19,008 nucleotides of DNA from Caldilinea sp. CFX5. Its GTDB lineage: Bacteria; Chloroflexota; Anaerolineae; Caldilineales; Caldilineaceae. The notes beneath the pieces were generated by a model. That model was not told the origin of the DNA, made no database searches, and was given only the letters and a program-made list of their open reading frames with translations. Positions 1 to 7,651 of the stretch are shown here, piece after piece. Within the stretch, counting starts at the first letter, position 1; every line of letters starts with the position of its first letter. A program made the position numbers and the translations under genes. The stretch is taken from positions 1-19,008 of the forward strand of contig QWII01000149.1 of NCBI GenBank assembly GCA_021405325.1. The letters run 5' to 3'.

Positions 1-23
1 ATAATGTGAAACCGAGCGCGTAA

Positions 24-119
24 GACACGAGACACGAGACACGAGATACGAGGTAGAAGACAGAGGACAGAAGAAATCGACGCTTTTTGTCTCCTATCTC
101 TTGTCTCTTGTCTCGTGTC
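24..119. repeat. GAGACAC-family palindromic repeat, copy 1
   Basis: Two 29-bp arms (24-52 and 91-119) are reverse complements at 26 of 29 positions. Each arm is built from short GAGACAC/GAGATAC units. The 38-bp loop contains GAAATCGACG followed six bases later by GTCTC, and the same core with one change recurs in the loop of the copy at 9425-9596. The right arm runs up to the ribosome binding site of the permease gene at 139, so a transcript from upstream would fold just before that start. Confidence 0.85.
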
Positions 120-138
120 TCAATCTGAGGAGACCGCG

Positions 139-1143
139 GTGAGTGTAAGCTACATTGTTCGACGCTTTCTAATCTTCCTGGTGGTGGTCTGGGCGGCGGC
201 GACCTTTAATTTTTTGTTGCCGCGACTGGGCGGGCAGAACCCGATTCGGGAGAAGTTGGTGTCGCAGGCGGCGTTGAGTGGGGCGGTGCAGGCAGGCTTG
301 GAGGAGATGATCAAGGAGTTTGAGACCAAATTTGGCCTCGACCGACCGCTCTGGCAGCAGTATTTAACCTATCTATCCGATATGTCGCGCTTTGACTTCA
401 ACTATTCGATTGCCAACTACCCCCGTCGCGTCATCGAGATGATCGGCGACGGGCTGCCCTGGTCGGTGACGCTGCTGCTGGTGACGACGATTTTGGGCTT
501 TATCATCGGCAATGTCCTGGGCGCGCTGCTGGCGTGGCCGGGTGCGCCGAGCTTTTTGAAATATGTCATGCCGCCGATTCTGATGATGAGCGCCATTCCC
601 TACTTTTTGCTGGGGCTGATTCTGGTCTACATCTTTGGTTTTTATCTGAGCTTGGTGCCCATGTATGGCGGCTATTCGATTGGCGCGATCCCGACGTTGA
701 CCCTCGGTTTTATGTGGGATGTTCTCCGCCATTCGATCCTGCCGGCGCTCTCGATCATCCTGGTCTCGACCGGCGGCTGGGCGCTGGGGATGCGCTCGTT
801 GATGGTGATGACGCGTGGTGAGGATTATGTCATCTTTGCCGATGCGATGGGCTTGCGCGACCGCACAGTCTTTACCCGCTACTTGATGCGCAATGCCATG
901 CTACCGCAGGTGACGGCGTTGGCGTTGGCGCTGGGGCAGATTGTGTCGGGCGCGGTGCTGGTCGAGGTGATCTTCGGCTACCCTGGCATCGGCACCATGC
1001 TCTATCAGGCGATTCGCGGCTCCGATTTCTATCTGGTGCAGGGCATTGTCTTTGTCGTCATCATCTCGATCGGGCTGGCGACCTTTATTCTGGACATTAT
1101 CTATCCGCTGCTCGACCCGCGGATTACCTATCGAAAGGCGTGA
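139..1143 (+). CDS. ABC transporter permease, DppB/OppB type
   Basis: This is an inner-membrane permease subunit of a dipeptide/oligopeptide/nickel-family importer; many relatives in this family carry oligosaccharides instead of peptides. About six membrane segments are visible: an N-terminal one (FLIFLVVVWAAATFNFLLP), then a large external loop rich in charged residues, then the conserved block of five. The cytoplasmic EAA loop that docks to the ATPase is seen in FADAMGLRDRTVFTRYLMRN. The frame is open from a GTG at 115, but that codon lies inside a palindromic repeat; GTG 139 is preferred because TGAGGAG sits about 7 bases upstream and the protein then starts MSVSYIVRRF, normal for DppB. 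That gives 334 residues, the usual length. The next gene starts one base after the stop, so they are co-transcribed. The substrate is not deducible. Confidence 0.93.
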   Translation: MSVSYIVRRFLIFLVVVWAAATFNFLLPRLGGQNPIREKLVSQAALSGAVQAGLEEMIKEFETKFGLDRPLWQQYLTYLSDMSRFDFNYSIANYPRRVIEMIGDGLPWSVTLLLVTTILGFIIGNVLGALLAWPGAPSFLKYVMPPILMMSAIPYFLLGLILVYIFGFYLSLVPMYGGYSIGAIPTLTLGFMWDVLRHSILPALSIILVSTGGWALGMRSLMVMTRGEDYVIFADAMGLRDRTVFTRYLMRNAMLPQVTALALALGQIVSGAVLVEVIFGYPGIGTMLYQAIRGSDFYLVQGIVFVVIISIGLATFILDIIYPLLDPRITYRKA

Positions 1144-1144
1144 C

Positions 1145-3088
1145 ATGGCGACTACCATAGAGCGAGGCGACTCGGTCACCAAGACGGCGCGCCCGGTAGA
1201 GTATACCGACCAGACCAACGCCTTGGTGCGCGCCTGGCGTTACTGTCGGCGCAACCCGTCGCTGGTGGTGGGGTTGGTCTTGTTTCTGCTGCTCTTTCTC
1301 TCGTCGGCGGTGGGGCGCTTCTTTGTCAACCTGGAGAATGCGCGTCCGATTTCGGTCAGCCCACTCCTGCCGCCTTCGTGGGAATTGCCCTTTGGCAGCG
1401 ACAAACAGGGGCGCGACCTTCTGGCCGTCATGGTTTCGGGCACGCCGATGACGCTGCGCATTGGCCTCATCGCCGGTTTTCTTGGCGTTGGGATTGGCGG
1501 GTTGATCGCCTTTGTCAGCGCCTACTACGGCGGCTGGCTCGACAACGTTCTGCGCGGCATTGTCGATGTCGGCCTGACCATTCCCGGCTTGATGGTGCTG
1601 ATTGTTGTCGCCATGATGGTGCCGTCGGGGCTGAGTGTTGAGCAGATGGCCTTGGTGGTGGCGTCGCTGGCTTGGCTCTACCCGGCGCGCACCATTCGCG
1701 CTCAAGTGTTGACCTTACGCGAGCGAGGCTATATCCAGGTGGCGCGCCTCTCCGGGATGCCGGGGCGGGCGATTATCTGGCGCGAGATTTTGCCGAATCT
1801 GTTGCCCTATCTGGCCGCTTCGCTGGTCGGTTCTACCTCGGCGGCAGTCTTGGCCTCTATTGGTTTGGAAGTCTTGGGGCTGGGGCCAATGGACGCGCCG
1901 ACCATCGGCATGACCCTTTTCTGGATCAACTACAACGCGGCGGTCATCAATGGCTGGTGGTGGTGGTGGCTGCCGCCGATTGTGGTGATTGGTCTGCTCT
2001 TTATCAGCCTCTTTCAGATTAGCGTTGGGCTGGATGAGATCGCCAACCCGCGCATTCGGGGCGCGGTGTCGATTACGCCGCAGCCGGTCAACAAGCCAAA
2101 ACTGGTGAAGTCAAGCGATCGGACGGACAAGAAACCGGCAGTGCTGCGCCTGGAAAACTTGACCGTCTATTACGACACGCCACAAGGGCCGGTTCATGCG
2201 GTGGAAGATATTAGTTTTGCCCTGCGCCCGGAAGAACGCTTTGGCCTCGTCGGTGAATCCGGCTCCGGCAAGTCGAGCATGGCGCTGACGATTATGCGGT
2301 TGCTCAAGCCGCCGGCGCGCGTGGTAGGGGGTGAGATTTGGCTGCAAGAGACGAATCTGCTCACCATGCCGGAAGCGGAGATGAAAGAACTGCGCCTCGC
2401 CCAGATTGCGCTGATTGCCCAGGGGTCGATGAACTCGCTCAATCCGGTCATGCGCGTGCGCGACCAAATTGCCGCCGGTCTGGCCGATCATGGGGTGCAA
2501 CTCTCGCAGCAGGAGTTGGAAGAGAGCATCAAAAACTTGCTAGCCCAGGTCGGGTTGCCGCCGCAAGTGGCGAACATGTTCCCCCATGAACTGAGCGGCG
2601 GCATGAAACAGCGGGTGGTCATCGCCATTGCCATCAGTCTGAACCCCAAGGTCATCATCGCCGACGAACCGACCAGCGCGCTCGACGTGGTGGTGCAGCG
2701 CCAGGTGATGGAAACGCTCAAGACGATCCAGACCGAGATCGGCGCGTCGGTCATTTTGATCGGCCATGATATGGGGTTGATGGCCCAATTTGTCCAGCGG
2801 CTGGGGGTGATCTACGCCGGTCGTTTGATGGAAGTCGCGCCGGTGCGCGCCATCTTCCGCCGCCCGCGCCATCCCTATACCCAATTGCTCATCTCTAGCC
2901 TGCCCTCGACCGAGGTCAAAGGCAACTTTACCGGCATTCCTGGCCTGCCGCCCTCGCTGCGTGATGTACCGCCGGGGTGCGTCTTTCATCCCCGTTGCCC
3001 GCTGGCGACGGAGCGCTGTCGCACCGAAGTGCCGGCCTTCCGGGAATTGGAGACGGATGTTTGGGTCGCCTGCCATCTGGCGGAATGA
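1145..3088 (+). CDS. Fused ABC permease (DppC-like) and ATPase (DppD-like)
   Basis: One 647-residue chain joins two subunits that are usually separate. Residues 1-305 are a DppC-type permease with an N-terminal membrane segment at about 38-57, an extracytoplasmic loop with FGSDKQGRD at 83-91, an EAA loop near 193-217, and a final segment after a run of five tryptophans (271-275). A linker at about 306-332, rich in Pro, Lys and Asp, leads to an ATPase domain: Walker A GESGSGKS 370-377, signature LSGGMKQR 483-490, Walker B VIIADEPT 503-510, H-loop His541, and a C-terminal oligopeptide-type extension with cysteines (CVFHPRCPLA). ATG 1145 is chosen because the MATTIERGDS start follows directly on the permease stop and an AAAGG lies upstream; the longer open frame overlaps the preceding gene. 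The fusion fixes a 1:1 ratio of permease and ATPase, pairing with the partner ATPase at 3362. Confidence 0.92.
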   Translation: MATTIERGDSVTKTARPVEYTDQTNALVRAWRYCRRNPSLVVGLVLFLLLFLSSAVGRFFVNLENARPISVSPLLPPSWELPFGSDKQGRDLLAVMVSGTPMTLRIGLIAGFLGVGIGGLIAFVSAYYGGWLDNVLRGIVDVGLTIPGLMVLIVVAMMVPSGLSVEQMALVVASLAWLYPARTIRAQVLTLRERGYIQVARLSGMPGRAIIWREILPNLLPYLAASLVGSTSAAVLASIGLEVLGLGPMDAPTIGMTLFWINYNAAVINGWWWWWLPPIVVIGLLFISLFQISVGLDEIANPRIRGAVSITPQPVNKPKLVKSSDRTDKKPAVLRLENLTVYYDTPQGPVHAVEDISFALRPEERFGLVGESGSGKSSMALTIMRLLKPPARVVGGEIWLQETNLLTMPEAEMKELRLAQIALIAQGSMNSLNPVMRVRDQIAAGLADHGVQLSQQELEESIKNLLAQVGLPPQVANMFPHELSGGMKQRVVIAIAISLNPKVIIADEPTSALDVVVQRQVMETLKTIQTEIGASVILIGHDMGLMAQFVQRLGVIYAGRLMEVAPVRAIFRRPRHPYTQLLISSLPSTEVKGNFTGIPGLPPSLRDVPPGCVFHPRCPLATERCRTEVPAFRELETDVWVACHLAE

Positions 3089-3090
3089 GG

Positions 3091-3236
3091 ACGTGGGTAC
3101 GTGGGTTGCCGGTACGTGGGTTGCCGGCCGGTGCGTGGGTTGGGTACGTGGGTTGCCGGCCGGTGCGTGGGTGCCGGCCGGTGCGTGGGTGCCGGCCGGT
3201 GCGTGGGTGCCGGCCGGTGCGTGGGTTAAAACCCAC
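3091..3236. repeat. GC-rich 18-bp tandem repeat ending in a palindrome
   Basis: Nine tandem units start with ACGTGGGT or GCGTGGGT. They begin with variable lengths (8, 15, 19, 13, 19 bp) and settle into three identical 18-bp units (3165-3182, 3183-3200, 3201-3218) of the form GCGTGGGTGCCGGCCGGT. The final unit runs into GTGGGTT-AA-AACCCAC (3221-3236), a 7-bp stem. The array starts two bases after the stop of the fused permease-ATPase and separates it from the next ATPase gene. Confidence 0.9.
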
Positions 3237-3246
3237 GTCTACCATC

Positions 3247-3315
3247 AGCCGTCGCTACGCGACTGGACCAGCCACGGAGTGGCGACTGAGGGTGGCTCGG
3301 CCTTTCAAGGCCGGG
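3247..3315. repeat. Cluster of short hairpins before the second ATPase
   Basis: Three small perfect stems follow the tandem repeat: GTCGC-TAC-GCGAC near 3250-3262, CCAC-GGA-GTGG near 3273-3283, and GGCCTT-TC-AAGGCC near 3300-3313. They lie in the operon spacer between two subunits of one transporter, so they could attenuate or process the transcript. They could equally be a dispersed genomic repeat; I recall similar sequence from Chloroflexota genomes but could not check. Confidence 0.5.
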
Positions 3316-3361
3316 ATCTCTCAACAAACGAAAATTGTGAAACAGTCACGAAGGAAATGCC

Positions 3362-4390
3362 ATGACTGCATTGTTAGAAGCTCGTCGCGTCACCAAAGTC
3401 TTTGGCGGCGGTTTGTTTGACCGCACCCGCACGGTTGCCCTCCAAGATTTTTCCATGACGATTGATAGCGACGCGCCGTCGATCACCGCCATTGTCGGCG
3501 AGAGCGGCAGCGGCAAGACGACGTTGGCCCGCCTCTTGCTGGGGGTGACTTCGCCGACAGACGGGAGCGTGTTGTATAAGGGGAAGGATCTGCGTTCGGT
3601 CACTAGCCAGGAGTCGCGCAGCTTTTTGAATGATGTGCAGGCGATCTTTCAAGATCCCTTTGAGGTCTACAACCCGTTCTACCGGGTTGATCATGTTCTC
3701 ACCATGCCGATTGAGTATATGAAGCTGGCCCGGTCAAACGCTGAAAAGTGGCAGTTGATCGAACAGGCGTTGGAGACGGTTGGTCTGCGCCCGGAAGAGA
3801 CGCTGGGGCGCTATCCCCATCAACTGAGCGGTGGTCAACGGCAGCGGGTGATGGTGGCGCGGGCGCTGATTGTCAAGCCACGGGTCATCCTGGCCGATGA
3901 GCCGGTCTCGATGATCGATGCGTCGTTGCGCGCCACGGTGCTGGGCAGTCTGCAACGCTTTAAGGAAGAGTTCGGCATCTCGATCATCTACATCACCCAC
4001 GACCTGACCACGGCTTACCAGATCAGTGATAATATCATTGTTCTCTATCGCGGCGTGGTGGCGGAGGCGGGGCGGGTCGATCTGGTGGTGCGCAACCCGC
4101 ATCATCCCTATACACGTCTGCTGGTCGGCTCGATCCCCATGCCGAACCCAGATCACACCTGGGCGGCAGAGGCGGCAGCCGCGTTGCCGAATCAGCCACG
4201 GAGCGCGATGGCTTGCAAGTTTGCGGATCGCTGTCCATCGGCAATGGCGAAATGTCTACAACAGGCTCCGCCGCTCTACCAGAGTGATCCAGAGCGGGCG
4301 GCATCCTGTTTCCTCTATGAGGGGTCGCCGGTGCTGAGTGCGGAGAAGATGGATCAGGTTTTGCAGGTGCATCGGGCTGTCAATGCTTGA
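3362..4390 (+). CDS. ABC transporter ATPase, DppF/OppF type
   Basis: This is the second nucleotide-binding subunit of the importer encoded by the two genes upstream; it forms the ATPase heterodimer with the C-terminal half of the fused protein. In 342 residues it has Walker A GESGSGKT (46-53), a Q-loop at Gln97, signature LSGGQRQRV (155-163), Walker B VILADEP (175-181), an H-loop at His213, and the cysteine-containing C-terminal oligopeptide/dipeptide extension (CKFADRCPSAMAKC). The D-loop reads SMIDAS in place of the common SALD. An AAGGAA lies about 5 bases upstream of ATG 3362. The 273-bp gap filled with repeats separates it from the rest of the operon, but the subunit set (permease, permease-ATPase, ATPase) is otherwise complete apart from the binding protein. 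Confidence 0.93.
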   Translation: MTALLEARRVTKVFGGGLFDRTRTVALQDFSMTIDSDAPSITAIVGESGSGKTTLARLLLGVTSPTDGSVLYKGKDLRSVTSQESRSFLNDVQAIFQDPFEVYNPFYRVDHVLTMPIEYMKLARSNAEKWQLIEQALETVGLRPEETLGRYPHQLSGGQRQRVMVARALIVKPRVILADEPVSMIDASLRATVLGSLQRFKEEFGISIIYITHDLTTAYQISDNIIVLYRGVVAEAGRVDLVVRNPHHPYTRLLVGSIPMPNPDHTWAAEAAAALPNQPRSAMACKFADRCPSAMAKCLQQAPPLYQSDPERAASCFLYEGSPVLSAEKMDQVLQVHRAVNA

Positions 4391-4713
4391 TCAGTCACCA
4401 TCAACGCCGGTCTCTCCAGTCCCATCCCTAGCTCCATCCAAATTTTCTGTAGACCGCAACGTCGCGTGAGCGTTCGCTTAACGACAGGGCGATCACCCTT
4501 TCCCAGTCTCCTCACCTTGCGGCTGGTCGCCATTGTCATCGCTTAGCGGTCTGCCTGGTTTATCGCGCAGTCCGCCCGCCAGATACCTCTACTGCCTAGC
4601 CGACAAACCTGTGCTTTGCCAACTTGACTGGAGCGAACGCGATCATGGCCAAAGCCATGGGTTGCGTCACACTTTGGTCAAAGGTTAGTTCCATTTTAAC
4701 TAGAACTTCTGAT
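4391..4713. other. Non-coding spacer, no gene seen
   Basis: No open frame here has a credible start, ribosome binding site or protein-like composition. The only structure seen is a small stem CATGGC-CAAA-GCCATG at 4644-4659. It lies downstream of the transporter operon and could hold its transcript end, but no stem followed by a T-run was found. Confidence 0.5.
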
Positions 4714-4718
4714 ATAAT
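4689..4718 (+). promoter_or_regulatory. Possible promoter with perfect TATAAT at the element edge
   Basis: TATAAT lies at 4713-4718 and is made jointly by flanking DNA and the left arm of the inverted repeat. The best -35 at suitable distance is TTCCAT (4689-4694, spacer 18), which is weak. If active it would read through the hairpin toward the oxidoreductase gene at 4953. Confidence 0.3.
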
Positions 4719-4790
4719 CAGGACTTACGCAAGACGCCGGGAACCCTCTGGGTGCCCGGCAGTAATTCGTCTTGCGTAAGTCCTGATTAT
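4714..4790. repeat. 77-bp inverted-repeat element (MITE-like)
   Basis: The arms 4714-4736 and 4768-4790 are perfect 23-bp reverse complements beginning ATAATCAGGACTTACGC. A second nested stem (GCCGGG/CCCGGC with ACCC/GGGT) lies in the loop. Outside the arms TCTGAT (left) and ATCAGA (right) continue the symmetry with a 2-bp offset. From memory, CAGGACTTACGCA occurs at the ends of insertion sequences in cyanobacteria and Chloroflexota, so this may be a non-autonomous remnant. No transposase is present. Confidence 0.75.
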
Positions 4791-4895
4791 CAGAGGCATG
4801 ATATACGATCACAACAGATTTTACCTTGCCAATCCAGGCCAAGACCTACTAAAGAGTGGCAAAAGCAACCAGCAATACACGGACATTCATTTCAA

Positions 4896-4919
4896 CGGGG
4901 ACCGGTTGCTCGGTCCCCG
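4896..4919 (+). promoter_or_regulatory. Leader hairpin upstream of the oxidoreductase gene
   Basis: CGGGGACCG (4896-4904) and CGGTCCCCG (4911-4919) form a perfect 9-bp stem with a 6-base loop, ending 33 bases before ATG 4953. Neither strand has a T-run next to it, so a simple intrinsic terminator is unlikely. It may be an mRNA stability or control element in the leader. Confidence 0.45.
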
Positions 4920-4952
4920 ATCCAAAAATAACAAAGAGAAGTAGGAACAGAC

Positions 4953-6056
4953 ATGACAACCCAACGCACCAAATTCGGCATTATCGGCTGCGGCAACATC
5001 AGCGGCATCTATCTCAAAGCAGACAAGACCTTTCACAATCTGGAGCTAGTCGCCTGCGCCGACCTGGACATGGATCGCGCACGAGCCAAGGCAGCGGAGC
5101 ACAACATCAAAGCCTACACCGTTGACCAACTGCTCGCCGACCCGGCGATTGAGATCGTGGTCAACCTGACCATCCCGGCGGCTCATGCCGAGGTGAGTAC
5201 GGCGGCGGTGCAGGCGGGCAAGGCGGCTTATAGCGAAAAGCCTTTTGCCCTCAACCGCACCGATGGCGAAACCCTGTTGAAAGCGGCAGCGGCCAAAGGG
5301 GTGCGTGTCGGCTGTGCGCCCGATACCTTCCTGGGCGGCGGCTTGCAGACCTGTCGCAAAATTGTCGATGACGGCGTCATCGGTGAGCCGGTGGCGGCAA
5401 CGGCCTTTATGATGTCGCGCGGCCACGAACATTGGCACCCCAACCCCGCCTTCTACTACCAACCCGGCGGCGGGCCGATGTTTGACATGGGGCCGTACTA
5501 CCTGACGGCGCTGGTTGCCATCCTGGGGCCGGTACGCCGGGTGACGGGCTTGACCCGCGCCAGCTTCGCAGAACGGCTGGTCACCAGCCAGCCTAACTAT
5601 GGTCAGGTCATCAAAGTGGAGGTGCCGACCCATGTGGCCGGTCTGTTGGAGTTTGCCAGCGGCGCCATCGGCACGATTATCACCACCTTTGATGTCAAGG
5701 CGGCGCAGTTGCCGCGCCTGGAAATCTACGGTTCGGAAGCCTCGCTCAGTCTGCCCGACCCCAACACCTTTGGCGGCCCAGTGCGTGTCCGTGGCGTGGG
5801 TGACAGCGACTGGCAGGATGTCCCCTTGACCCACATCTACACCGAAAACAGTCGCGGCCTGGGCGTCGCCGACATGGCCGATGCCATCCGCCACAACCGC
5901 CCCCATCGCGCCAACGGCGAACTGGCCCACCACGTCCTCGACATCATGCAAGCCTTCCACGACGCCTCGGCCACCGGCAAGCATATCGACCTGACCAGCA
6001 CCTGTGAACGCCCGGCCATGTTGCCGATTGGGTTGCAGGCGGGGGAGATTGGGTGA
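4953..6056 (+). CDS. Gfo/Idh/MocA family NAD(P)-dependent oxidoreductase
   Basis: This is a cytoplasmic dehydrogenase of the glucose-fructose oxidoreductase/inositol dehydrogenase family, which oxidises or reduces sugars and sugar derivatives. The N-terminal Rossmann fold is clear ([13 protein letters not shown], about residues 8-20), the acidic end of strand 2 is ACADLD at 35-40, and the family's catalytic EKP motif is at 95-97 (YSEKPFAL). The C-terminal substrate domain carries [12 protein letters not shown]. Length is 367 residues, normal for the family. ATG 4953 has AGGA 6-7 bases upstream. It follows the transporter operon on the same strand but about 560 bp away; import followed by oxidation of a carbohydrate would fit, though that is inference. 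Its stop codon lies inside the arm of a hairpin shared with the convergent aminotransferase. Confidence 0.92.
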   Translation: MTTQRTKFGIIGCGNISGIYLKADKTFHNLELVACADLDMDRARAKAAEHNIKAYTVDQLLADPAIEIVVNLTIPAAHAEVSTAAVQAGKAAYSEKPFALNRTDGETLLKAAAAKGVRVGCAPDTFLGGGLQTCRKIVDDGVIGEPVAATAFMMSRGHEHWHPNPAFYYQPGGGPMFDMGPYYLTALVAILGPVRRVTGLTRASFAERLVTSQPNYGQVIKVEVPTHVAGLLEFASGAIGTIITTFDVKAAQLPRLEIYGSEASLSLPDPNTFGGPVRVRGVGDSDWQDVPLTHIYTENSRGLGVADMADAIRHNRPHRANGELAHHVLDIMQAFHDASATGKHIDLTSTCERPAMLPIGLQAGEIG

Positions 6057-6119
6057 AAGGTGATTCGTGCTGTGTGGCCTTCGACAGGCTCAGGCCACGC
6101 AGCACGAATCACCTTTCAC
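6053..6119. terminator. Bidirectional terminator-like hairpin between convergent genes
   Basis: The arms 6053-6080 and 6092-6119 pair over 28 bp with one G-T type mismatch and an 11-base loop. The loop and inner stem read GGCCTTCGACAGGCTCAGGCC-like sequence; I recall CTTCGACAGGCTCAG as a common dispersed bacterial repeat. The oxidoreductase stop (6054-6056) is in the left arm and the aminotransferase stop (6109-6111, minus) is in the right arm. The structure is symmetric, so it can act for both transcripts. Confidence 0.75.
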
Positions 6120-7248
6120 GAATCACTTTGCCCAACCGTTCCGCCCCCTCAACCAACTGGGCGCTATCATAATAAGAAAAGCTCAGACGCAAGTAGTTGG
6201 GCAGGCGGCCGGTGGTGGTGAATTTGTTGCCGGGGCGGAAGCCGACCTGGTGGGCTTCGGCTTTGGCTAAGAGGGTCTGGGTGTCCATTCCCGCCGGCAG
6301 TTTGAGCCAGAAGAAGTAGCCGCCACTGGGGACGGCATACTCGACCCACGACGGTAGGTAGGTGCGCAGGGCTTGATCAAAGAGGGCAATGCGTTCGCGG
6401 AAGAGTTCCCGGAGCCAGGCGAGATAGCGGGCTTGGATACCCAATTCCAACGCACTGCGCACCAACCCCGACGCCAACGGGTTGAGACCGCCGCCGCTGC
6501 GCACAATCCCACTATCGACAAAGCGATCCACCATTGCCGGCGTCGTCTGAATCCAGCCCAGGCGTAGACCGGGGGCCAGTATCTTGGAAAAAGTACCCAG
6601 CGACAGCACCGGCCCCTGCTCGACATAGTGACCAAAGGAGCAGGGCGGGCGTTCGGTGTAGTGGAGCATTTGGTAGACCTCATCGGCCACAATCCAGAAG
6701 TTGTACTGACGGCTCAAGGCCACCAATGCTTCCCGTCGCGCCTGGGAGAGGGTGAAGCCGGTCGGGTTTTGATAAGCGGGAATGGTATAGAGAAAGGCCG
6801 GTCGCTCCTGCTTTAGCTTTTCTTCCAACAGGTCGAGCCTGATGCCATCTTGATCCACCGGCACCGAGGCAATGCGCAGACCATGATTTAGAAAAATGCG
6901 AAAGACCAGAAAATAGGTCGGCTCTTCCACCAGGATCAGGGCGCCCGGTTTGGTCAACAGGGTGCAGACCAGATCCAGCGCTTGGGAAATGCCATTGGTG
7001 ATAAACAACCCCGCCGGCAACACCGGTTCTTCATATTCCACACTGAGAAAATCAGCCAACGCGCGATTGAAATAGCCGTCCCCTTCCTCCGGCCCATATT
7101 GGAGCAGCGCAACATCGCCTTGGGTAAACCGGTGGGTTGCAGCCTCGTGTAGTAGATCAAGCGGTAAAATAGCGTTGGCGGGTTGGCCCACGCCTAAATC
7201 AATAACACCTTCAGGAACCTGGATTTGGGTTGTACGGATCATGGTCAT
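6109..7248 (-). CDS. PLP-dependent class I/II aminotransferase
   Basis: This is a fold-type I pyridoxal-phosphate aminotransferase of the group containing 2-aminoadipate/aromatic aminotransferases and the enzyme part of MocR regulators. The 379 residues show VGQP near the N-terminus, an Asn-Pro-Thr-Gly motif at 161-164, ADEVY at 188-192 (Asp contacts the PLP ring nitrogen), and the PLP-binding lysine Lys222 in GTFSKILAPGLRLGW. A C-terminal Arg in LPNYLRLSFSY fits the substrate-carboxylate arginine. There is no GntR DNA-binding domain. Two in-frame ATGs (7248 and 7242, reading leftwards) are equally possible; neither has a clear ribosome binding site. The exact amino acid substrate cannot be told from sequence. 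Confidence 0.92.
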   Translation of the reverse strand: MTMIRTTQIQVPEGVIDLGVGQPANAILPLDLLHEAATHRFTQGDVALLQYGPEEGDGYFNRALADFLSVEYEEPVLPAGLFITNGISQALDLVCTLLTKPGALILVEEPTYFLVFRIFLNHGLRIASVPVDQDGIRLDLLEEKLKQERPAFLYTIPAYQNPTGFTLSQARREALVALSRQYNFWIVADEVYQMLHYTERPPCSFGHYVEQGPVLSLGTFSKILAPGLRLGWIQTTPAMVDRFVDSGIVRSGGGLNPLASGLVRSALELGIQARYLAWLRELFRERIALFDQALRTYLPSWVEYAVPSGGYFFWLKLPAGMDTQTLLAKAEAHQVGFRPGNKFTTTGRLPNYLRLSFSYYDSAQLVEGAERLGKVIRER

Positions 7249-7340
7249 AAGTGATATTGGTAACAGACTTGGTTACAAAGAAGCAATACGATGGCTGATC
7301 TTAGCAAGAAACCAATAGCCTGTCAATTTGTTTAAAATCG

Positions 7341-7370
7341 TTGACAAAAGCGCATCTTTCACTGTATAGT
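7341..7370 (+). promoter_or_regulatory. Sigma70-like promoter TTGACA-N18-TATAGT
   Basis: A consensus -35 TTGACA (7341-7346) and a near-consensus -10 TATAGT (7365-7370) are 18 bp apart on the plus strand. The start point would be near 7377, about 30 bp before the MITE-like palindrome and about 275 bp before the small membrane gene at 7652. It is the best promoter match I found in the window. Confidence 0.55.
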
Positions 7371-7401
7371 ACAGTCTTACTTTGATCGATGCAAAGCACA
7401 A

Positions 7402-7508
7402 AACTTGTTCGCTCATCTACAGAAAGTGTGAGGTTTCGACCCGCCACACCTGTCAGGTTTTGGAAACCTGACAGGTGTTCACACTTTCCGTAGATGAGCC
7501 AACTTGTT
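7402..7508. mobile_element. 91-bp MITE-like palindrome with 8-bp flanking direct repeat
   Basis: The element 7410-7500 has outer arms 7411-7431 and 7479-7499 (21 bp, one mismatch, starting GCTCATCTAC) and a perfect inner 15-bp stem (7446-7460 with 7464-7478, built on ACCTGTCAGGTTT). AACTTGTT occurs immediately outside both ends (7402-7409 and 7501-7508), as expected for a target-site duplication. It encodes nothing and would need a transposase from elsewhere. It sits between the promoter at 7341 and the gene at 7652. Confidence 0.75.
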
Positions 7509-7651
7509 ATTCGTCTAACCAAAAGTAGAAGATTTGAGCCAATGGTAAGCTGGTGGAATTGGAAGTTGATTAATGGTACAGCAGGGATTGCTACTAGATT
7601 AACAGAGAGCATTACAAGAACACTAACCAACCCAACAGCAAAGCATTACCT

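Noticed and set aside
115..138. GTG 115 as the start of the first permease
   Set aside because: It lies in the palindromic repeat and has no ribosome binding site; GTG 139 has TGAGGAG at good distance and gives a normal DppB N-terminus.
1955..1972. Five consecutive TGG codons (Trp run) in the fused permease as a frameshift or slippage site
   Set aside because: Trp-rich WWW-LPP is normal at this place in DppC-type permeases and the frame continues correctly into the ATPase domain.
3091..3236. Tandem repeat as a CRISPR array
   Set aside because: The units are contiguous without unique spacers, and no cas gene is present.
2928..3420. Open frames across the tandem repeat in both directions (RTGRHP or PAGAWV repeats)
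   Set aside because: The 18-bp unit is a multiple of three, so open frames arise automatically; they overlap real genes and have no ribosome binding site.
4896..4919. 9-bp GC-rich hairpin as an intrinsic terminator
   Set aside because: There is no T-run on either strand next to the stem; kept only as a leader structure.
7301..7630. 109-residue minus-strand frame
   Set aside because: It runs straight through the MITE-like palindrome and its promoter, with no recognisable protein features or ribosome binding site.
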